From the NCBI GenBank assembly GCA_003223675.1, contig QHVW01000460.1, positions 1 to 10,505 of the forward strand: 10,505 bases of DNA, read 5' to 3'. Origin of the DNA: Acidobacteriota bacterium. Its GTDB lineage: Bacteria; Acidobacteriota; Thermoanaerobaculia; Multivoradales; UBA5704. Below, in pieces: positions 6,518 to 10,505 of this stretch. How positions within the stretch are numbered: the first letter of the stretch is position 1; the number at the start of each line of letters is the position of its first letter. A program made the position numbers and the translations under genes. Below the pieces are notes generated by a model. It was given only the letters and a program-made list of their open reading frames with translations. It was not told the DNA's origin and did no database searches.

Positions 6518-8878
6518 ATGCGAACGAAAAGCAATCAGTTCCGCAAGCCGTTCGTCCTGATGGCCGGCCTTCTCCTGCTCGCGTGGGCTAATGCTCTGGC
6601 GGCCCAGGAGACGACTCAGCCGCAGGACAACGCTCAAGCGACGCAGACGATGGAAAAAGAGACGGCTCCCGCCGCCACGGAGGCCAAGGCGGAGCCCGCC
6701 AAGGGATTCACCTTCCACGTGGATCCGCTGGTGCTCGGGGTCATCCGCACCCACGTCGACACCAATTCGTCGAAGTGGGAAGAGTACCGGGACATGAGCA
6801 ACGGCTTCGTCATCCCCTACCTGCACCTGACCGGTGAGGGGTCCGGCGACCGCGAGCTCGACTTCAACGCCAAGAACGTGCGCCGTGAGGACGCCCGCTA
6901 CACCCTGTTCTACGGGGTGCCGGGCAGCTACGAGCTCACTCTCGACTACAACAAGATCCCGCACCGCTTCGGCAACGACGGCCACATGCTGTGGACCCGC
7001 ACCGGGCCGGGCCGGCTCGAGATCGCCGATCCCATCCAGGCCGCCCTGCAAGGGGCGATCGCGGCGCAGTTCGCCACCAACCCGGCGGGGATCACCTACG
7101 CGTTCCTCAACCGTCTCCTCTCCCCCTACCTGGCCACGGCGCAGGCGATCAACCTGGGGCTCGAGCGCAACCGCTTCCTGGCGCAGCTCGACCTCGGCCG
7201 CATGGGTCCGCTCTCCTGGGGGCTGGAATACGACCATGAGAAGCGCACCGGCAATCGGGCCTACGGCGGCAGCTTCGGCTTCAGCAACGCCACCGAGCTC
7301 CCGGAGCCGATCGACTACGACACCACCGGAGCCCAGATCGCCGGCGAATGGAACACCGCCACCGGCGGCTTGAGCTTCGGCTACCGCTACTCGAAGTTCG
7401 AGAACAACATCAGCACGCTGATCTGGGACAACCCGTTCCGGGTCACCGGCGCCACCGACCCGTCGGCCTACACGGCCCCCGGCGCCGGCTCGATCGGCGG
7501 CTCCAACGTGGGGCTCGCGGACCTCAACCCCAGCAACCGGGCCGACCTCCTGTTCCTCAAGGGCCGCACCCGGTTCGGGAGCTGGTTCGCCAACGCCAGC
7601 GGCGCGTACGACATGATGAAGCAGGACGATCCGCTGCTCCCCTACACGCTGAATTCGTCGATCCGTGGCATCAACTTCAACGGCACGACGTTCGATCCGA
7701 CGACTACGGCGAACCTGCCGGCCCACTCGGCCGACCGCAAGATCAACACCACGGCGCTCAACGCCGATCTCGGCACCCGCTTCGGCCAGAGCCTGGATCT
7801 GACGTTCCGCTATCGCTACTACGATCTCGCCAACAAGGGCAAGCGCATCGAATTCCCCGGCTACGTCCGCTTCGACGCGGTCTGGGAGGGGATCGGACGG
7901 GTGTCGGTGCCCTACGCCTACACCCGGCAGAACGCCGGCGCCGAGCTCGGCTGGGATCTGGCCCGCGCCACCCGGCTCGGCTTCTCCTTCGAGCGCGAGA
8001 GCTGGAACCGCAAGTTCCGCGAGATCAAGGACTCCGACGAGAACATCTGGAAGGTCACGTTCGACACGCGGCCGGTCCCCTGGTTCGCGTTGCGGTCGAG
8101 CTATCAGTACGGCGACCGCTCGATCGGCCCGTACAACGTCGCGGCCGGCGCCGAGGCCAGCTTCGTCGATCCGGAAGACCCCACCAACCTGCCCGCCCTG
8201 CGCAAGTTCGACGAGGCGGCCCGCAAGCAGCACCTCTACACCATCCAGGGGCAGTTCTTCCCGAGCGACACCTGGAGCCTCTTCCTGGGCGCCGTGGGCA
8301 ACAACCAGAAGTTCGACGAGAGCGCCTTCGGCCTGCAGAAGGACGACAACAACACCTACAACGCCGAGCTGAGCTACGCGCCGGGCGACAACTTCAACTT
8401 CTTCCTCTTCGGCAGCCGCCAGGACCGCAAGGTCGATCAGGCGGCCCGGCAGTCCGGCGCCACCCCGTCGACCAACCCGCTCGACAACTGGTTCGCGAAC
8501 ATCGATGAGACCACCGACACCTGGGGTGCCGGCCTGACCTCGAATTTCGCCAAGCGGTGGACGCTCGACCTCTCGGCCAACTACTCGAAGTCGGACGGCA
8601 AGGTCGGCCTCTTCAGCCCCCCCGGCGGCTCGCCGGACGTGGCGGTCGGCTTCAGCAACTACGACAACGTCAAGCTGTTCAGCATCCTGGGACGGGTGGA
8701 TTACAAGATCAACCAGTACGCCAAGGCCGGCGTCTTCGGCCGCTGGGAGGACTACAAGATCGACAGCTTCATCCTCCAGGGGTTGTCGAACTACCTGCCG
8801 GGCGCGCTGCTGCTCGACCCCAACTACGGGGACTACCGCGGCAGCCTGGTGGGCGTCGACCTGACCTTCACCTTCTAG
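6518..8878 (+). CDS. MtrB/PioB-family decaheme-associated outer-membrane beta-barrel protein
   Basis: A 786-residue protein. Signal peptide 1-29 (MRTKSNQFRKPFVLMAGLLL, then LAWANALAA), then an Ala/Glu/Thr-rich linker to about residue 64. Then comes a barrel-like sequence: alternating aromatic strands and Gly/Asn/Asp turns, e.g. ARYTLFYGVPGSYELTLDYN, WGLEYDHEKRTGN, LDLTFRYRYYDLANKGKRIE, and a C-terminal strand SLVGVDLTFTF ending in Phe, the usual barrel-insertion signal. Length is closer to PioB than to Shewanella MtrB. I find no Cys, so the N-terminal CXXC of Shewanella MtrB is absent. The role is the sheath around the adjacent decaheme. ATG at 6518 follows AGGAGA, which overlaps the stop of the decaheme gene; earlier in-frame starts lie inside that gene. 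An intrinsic terminator follows at 8901. Confidence 0.93.
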   Translation: MRTKSNQFRKPFVLMAGLLLLAWANALAAQETTQPQDNAQATQTMEKETAPAATEAKAEPAKGFTFHVDPLVLGVIRTHVDTNSSKWEEYRDMSNGFVIPYLHLTGEGSGDRELDFNAKNVRREDARYTLFYGVPGSYELTLDYNKIPHRFGNDGHMLWTRTGPGRLEIADPIQAALQGAIAAQFATNPAGITYAFLNRLLSPYLATAQAINLGLERNRFLAQLDLGRMGPLSWGLEYDHEKRTGNRAYGGSFGFSNATELPEPIDYDTTGAQIAGEWNTATGGLSFGYRYSKFENNISTLIWDNPFRVTGATDPSAYTAPGAGSIGGSNVGLADLNPSNRADLLFLKGRTRFGSWFANASGAYDMMKQDDPLLPYTLNSSIRGINFNGTTFDPTTTANLPAHSADRKINTTALNADLGTRFGQSLDLTFRYRYYDLANKGKRIEFPGYVRFDAVWEGIGRVSVPYAYTRQNAGAELGWDLARATRLGFSFERESWNRKFREIKDSDENIWKVTFDTRPVPWFALRSSYQYGDRSIGPYNVAAGAEASFVDPEDPTNLPALRKFDEAARKQHLYTIQGQFFPSDTWSLFLGAVGNNQKFDESAFGLQKDDNNTYNAELSYAPGDNFNFFLFGSRQDRKVDQAARQSGATPSTNPLDNWFANIDETTDTWGAGLTSNFAKRWTLDLSANYSKSDGKVGLFSPPGGSPDVAVGFSNYDNVKLFSILGRVDYKINQYAKAGVFGRWEDYKIDSFILQGLSNYLPGALLLDPNYGDYRGSLVGVDLTFTF

Positions 8879-8900
8879 AGCGCACCGTCTCCCAGTGCAA

Positions 8901-8936
8901 TAAAAAGGGCCGCCTCCAGGCGGCCCTCTTTTTTTC
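8901..8936 (+). terminator. Intrinsic terminator after the decaheme/porin unit
   Basis: GGGCCGCC (8907-8914), loop TCCA, GGCGGCCC (8919-8926), then a T-rich tract to 8935 with one C. A-rich bases before the stem pair with the T tract, so it could work on both strands. It sits 22 nt after the stop of the barrel gene. Confidence 0.9.
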
Positions 8937-8938
8937 AA

Positions 8939-9005
8939 GACCCTCATCACCCCGGCCCTCTTCTCCCAGCCCTCCACCCACCCTTCCGGGGAGAAGAGGG
9001 AGAAA
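8939..9005 (+). repeat. Repeat A, left copy (inverted partner at 10302-10367)
   Basis: A pyrimidine-rich element starting GACCCTCATCACCCCGGCC. Inside it CCCTCTTCTCCC (8956-8967) pairs perfectly with GGGAGAAGAGGG (8989-9000), so it folds back on itself. The same element occurs inverted at 10302-10367 with about three differences, including one indel. It begins 3 nt after the terminator. It resembles REP-like dispersed intergenic palindromes; no transposase is in the window. Confidence 0.85.
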
Positions 9006-9020
9006 GCTCGCGGAATGTTC

Positions 9021-9100
9021 TCGTAGGGGCGGCCCTGTGTGGCCGCCCTGTTCCGAAGACCGCCCCCGCCCAGGGCGGCCACACAGGGCCGCCCCTACGA
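9021..9100. repeat. Perfect 30-bp inverted repeat (REP/MITE-like palindrome)
   Basis: 9021-9050 (TCGTAGGGGCGGCCCTGTGT and on) is exactly the reverse complement of 9071-9100, with a 20-nt spacer. The perfect match points to recent origin or active maintenance. The ends TCGTAGGGGC/GCCCCTACGA resemble the widespread GTAGGGGCG-type REP palindromes of many bacterial genomes. It lies between repeats A and B. No coding capacity of its own. Confidence 0.88.
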
Positions 9101-9126
9101 AAAACTTACCCTTCGTGCTTCCTTTT

Positions 9127-9182
9127 CCCCTCTACCGGTGAGGCAGGGTGGGAGGGGACGGGAGAGGGGTAGGGGTGAGGGC
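9127..9182 (-). repeat. Repeat B, left copy (inverted partner at 10215-10270)
   Basis: A 56-base element matching the reverse complement of 10215-10270 with three mismatches. It ends at 9182, immediately next to the stop codon of the secreted protein gene (9183-9185). CCCCTCT and GGGAGAGGGG-type arms allow fold-back, imperfectly in this copy. Confidence 0.85.
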
Positions 9183-10170
9183 CTACGGCACCGCCGCGCT
9201 CCACTTGGACGTCCCGCCGAGCTCGAAGGCGTCGTTGAACAGCGGGGAGGTCCGCGCGCAGTCGCCGGTGTAGTTGTAGCGCTGGCCGCCGGCCACCATC
9301 TCGAAGTCGGTCACGTGGAGGGCGGAGAGGTCAAGCGGATCGAGCAGGCCGCTCCATTTGGCCGTGGTGAATTGGTCGCTCTGCGCCGTGAGCGCGATGG
9401 TGCCGCCGTCCGCCAAGAGGATGCCGTACTTCTGCATCGCCCGCGCCACCACCTGCGCCCCCGCGGGCAGATTCTGGATCGGATAGTTCGCCCGCAGCCG
9501 GAGGCGTGTCCCATAGGGGGGCGCCGAGGCCGGACCGCTGGTGGAGCCCGTCGGCCGCCACCTCGTCGGCGCTGAACAGCAGGGGAGAAATGGGATAGCC
9601 CGCCGCGTCGGCGCTGGTGCAGTCCTGGCCGCGACCGGCGGGCGGATAGGTGAGATCCATGTTCCACACCGCCAGGCACCCGCCGGAGTACGTGCTCCCC
9701 ACCACGTTGGCCCGCCACATCTCATAGAGCCGGTGGGACGGCCGGTGCACCACCAGCAGATGGCAGTCGCCGTCGCTGACGCACTGATACCCGGTCTCCC
9801 CCTCCAGCGCGCCGCCGGCCGGCACCGGCATGGAGGCCATGGCGGGGCGGTCGCAGTCCGGATCGAAGAAATCCACGGTCGGGGTGAAGCTGTGGAGAGG
9901 CGTGGTCGCGTCGGCCTCCAGCACCTCGATCGAGAAGTCGATCTGCATCCGCCCGCCGCCCCAGCCCCCCACGCTGTTGAGCCAGTTGATCACCGTCGAC
10001 GACTCTGCGTCGACCGGCGCCGTGGAGATGTCCTGATACCAGGGAGCGTCCGCGGGGAAATAGGGACCATGCCCCGCCGCCGGCACCTGGGCGCCCGCCG
10101 CCCCCGCCGAAAGCATCAGCCCGGCGAGAAGGAGCCCCCTCCGCCATACCGCCCGTATCCGGGTTTTCAT
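9183..10170 (-). pseudogene. Secreted hypothetical protein, frame broken near 9545-9560
   Basis: ATG at 10170 opens a signal peptide (MKTRIRAVWRRGLLLAGLML, then SAGAAGA), then FPADAPWYQDISTAPVDAES, INWLNSVGGWGGGRMQIDFS, FFDPDCDRPAM, GYQCVSDGDCHLLVVHRPSH, LYEMWRANVVG, GGCLAVWNMDLTYPP and TSADAAGYPISPLLFSADEV to about residue 207. After AADG this frame turns into low-complexity sequence and stops at 9331. A convincing continuation is in another frame: GSTSGPASAPPYGTRLRLRA, NLPAGAQVVARAMQKYGILL, ADGGTIALTAQSDQF, VTDFEMVAGGQRYNYTGDC, ending TAG at 9183. I recall this as a widespread secreted family with conserved 'ADEV..HA.RF' and 'HPATH' segments between these halves; here that stretch of roughly 30 residues seems absent, implying a deletion that also shifts the frame. 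Function unknown. No SD precedes the ATG. It is flanked by nested inverted repeats. Confidence 0.72.
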
Positions 10171-10179
10171 AGAGGCAAT

Positions 10180-10185
10180 TCTATA
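10180..10185 (-). promoter_or_regulatory. Candidate -10 box of the secreted protein gene
   Basis: TATAGA (complement of 10180-10185, extending to TATAGAAT) lies 9 nt before the ATG at 10170. Transcription would then begin almost at the start codon, giving a leaderless or near-leaderless mRNA. This agrees with the absence of a Shine-Dalgarno sequence. No good -35 is seen. Confidence 0.35.
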
Positions 10186-10214
10186 CGAGCATGCCCGGGT
10201 GGCGCTACTCCCGA

Positions 10215-10270
10215 GCCCTCACCCCTGCCCCTCTCCCGTCCCCTCCCACCCTCCCTCACCGGGAGAGGGG
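10215..10270 (+). repeat. Repeat B, right copy
   Basis: Inverted partner of 9127-9182 (53 of 56 bases). CCCCTCTCCC and GGGAGAGGGG within it form a 10-bp fold-back. It sits in the upstream region of the secreted protein gene. Confidence 0.85.
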
Positions 10271-10301
10271 AGAAAGACCCGTTTCGATGCTGTTTTTGGT
10301 T

Positions 10302-10367
10302 TTTCTCCCTCTTCTCCCCGGTAGGTGGGTGGAAGGCTGGGAGAAGAGGGCCGGGGTGATGAGGGTC
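10302..10367 (-). repeat. Repeat A, right copy
   Basis: Inverted partner of 8939-9005 with about three differences. It ends at 10367, directly against the stop codon (10368-10370) of the transporter gene, as the left B copy does with the secreted protein gene. Confidence 0.85.
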
Positions 10368-10505
10368 CTACTCCACCGCCCGCGGCGTCTCCTGGAGCCA
10401 GACCACCCCGACCACTCCGGACAGGGTGAGCAGCACCCCGACGATCTGCACGACGGAGAGCCGGTCGCCGAGGAAGATCACACCAAGGGCCAGGCTCAGC
10501 ACCAC
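10368..10505 (-). CDS. EamA/DMT-family transporter, C-terminal 45 residues (5' end outside window)
   Basis: Minus-strand frame open to the window edge, ending TAG (complement of 10368-10370). It reads VVLSLALGVIFLGDRLSVVQ, then IVGVLLTLSGVVGVVWLQET. The pattern 'hydrophobic helix-FLGDRLS-x-x-Q-I-x-G-hydrophobic helix' is the last two membrane helices of EamA (RhaT-like, 10-TMS) drug/metabolite exporters. The substrate cannot be told. It has no evident link to the cytochromes. Confidence 0.85.
   Translation of the reverse strand: MVLSLALGVIFLGDRLSVVQIVGVLLTLSGVVGVVWLQETPRAVE

Noticed and set aside
6506..9082. 858-residue open frame antisense to the barrel gene, and a 646-residue one antisense to the CbcL-like gene (1379-3319).
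   Set aside because: Low-complexity Arg/Ala/Gly/Val-rich translations opposite genes with clear family motifs; long antisense frames are expected at this GC content.
9021..9100. The 30-bp palindrome as the terminator of the minus-strand secreted gene.
   Set aside because: No T tract follows on the minus strand and its form and ends match a REP-type element better.
8939..9182. CRISPR array suggested by clustered repeats.
   Set aside because: Repeats are of three different kinds, inverted, and not regularly spaced with unique spacers.
8939..10367. An insertion sequence or integron-like cassette.
   Set aside because: No transposase or integrase, no convincing target-site duplication, and the flanking elements are internally palindromic like REPs; kept only as a repeat-flanked block.

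Overview
This is a GC-rich window with tightly packed genes. It carries a multiheme cytochrome and porin locus for moving electrons between the quinone pool and the cell exterior. Gene content (an ImcH-like NapC/NirT cytochrome, a CbcL-like c/b fusion cytochrome, and a DmsE/MtrA decaheme next to an MtrB/PioB barrel), high GC and degenerate palindromic intergenic repeats suggest a Gram-negative, metal- or electrode-respiring lineage. Acidobacteriota or a deltaproteobacterium-like group would fit. This placement is inference; no rRNA or other phylogenetic marker is present.

Layout. Positions 1-~290 (+) hold the tail of a DUF433-type antitoxin and a broken DUF5615/PIN-like toxin remnant. Positions 300-1343 (-) hold two small exported proteins in one transcription unit: a DUF4177-like protein and a YajG-like hypothetical with a two-cysteine C-terminal helix. 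Positions 1505-5278 (-) are a cytochrome operon, in transcription order: a small class I monoheme cytochrome c (frame broken), a six-heme NapC/NirT (ImcH-like) membrane cytochrome, and an 11-heme cytochrome fused to a cytochrome b membrane domain (CbcL-like). Positions 5279-5573 are a divergent control region. Positions 5574-8878 (+) encode a decaheme DmsE/MtrA/PioA cytochrome and an MtrB/PioB-family outer-membrane barrel, followed by a clear intrinsic terminator. Positions 8937-10367 hold a secreted protein gene (-), also frame broken, nested inside two inverted repeat pairs plus a perfect 30-bp palindrome. Positions 10368-10505 (-) are the C-terminus of an EamA/DMT transporter.

How the parts work together (inference from known families). 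The two inner-membrane proteins would each oxidise quinol and pass electrons to the periplasm. The monoheme protein would be a soluble shuttle. The decaheme would sit in the barrel and carry electrons across the outer membrane. The unusual point is that homologues of both redox-potential-specific Geobacter quinol gates lie 16 nt apart, opposite an outer-membrane conduit. No extracellular MtrC/OmcA-type cytochrome is present in the window.

Three genes show broken frames (toxin remnant, monoheme cytochrome, secreted protein). This is either real decay by small deletions or an assembly problem, and should be settled before the locus is interpreted as fully functional.
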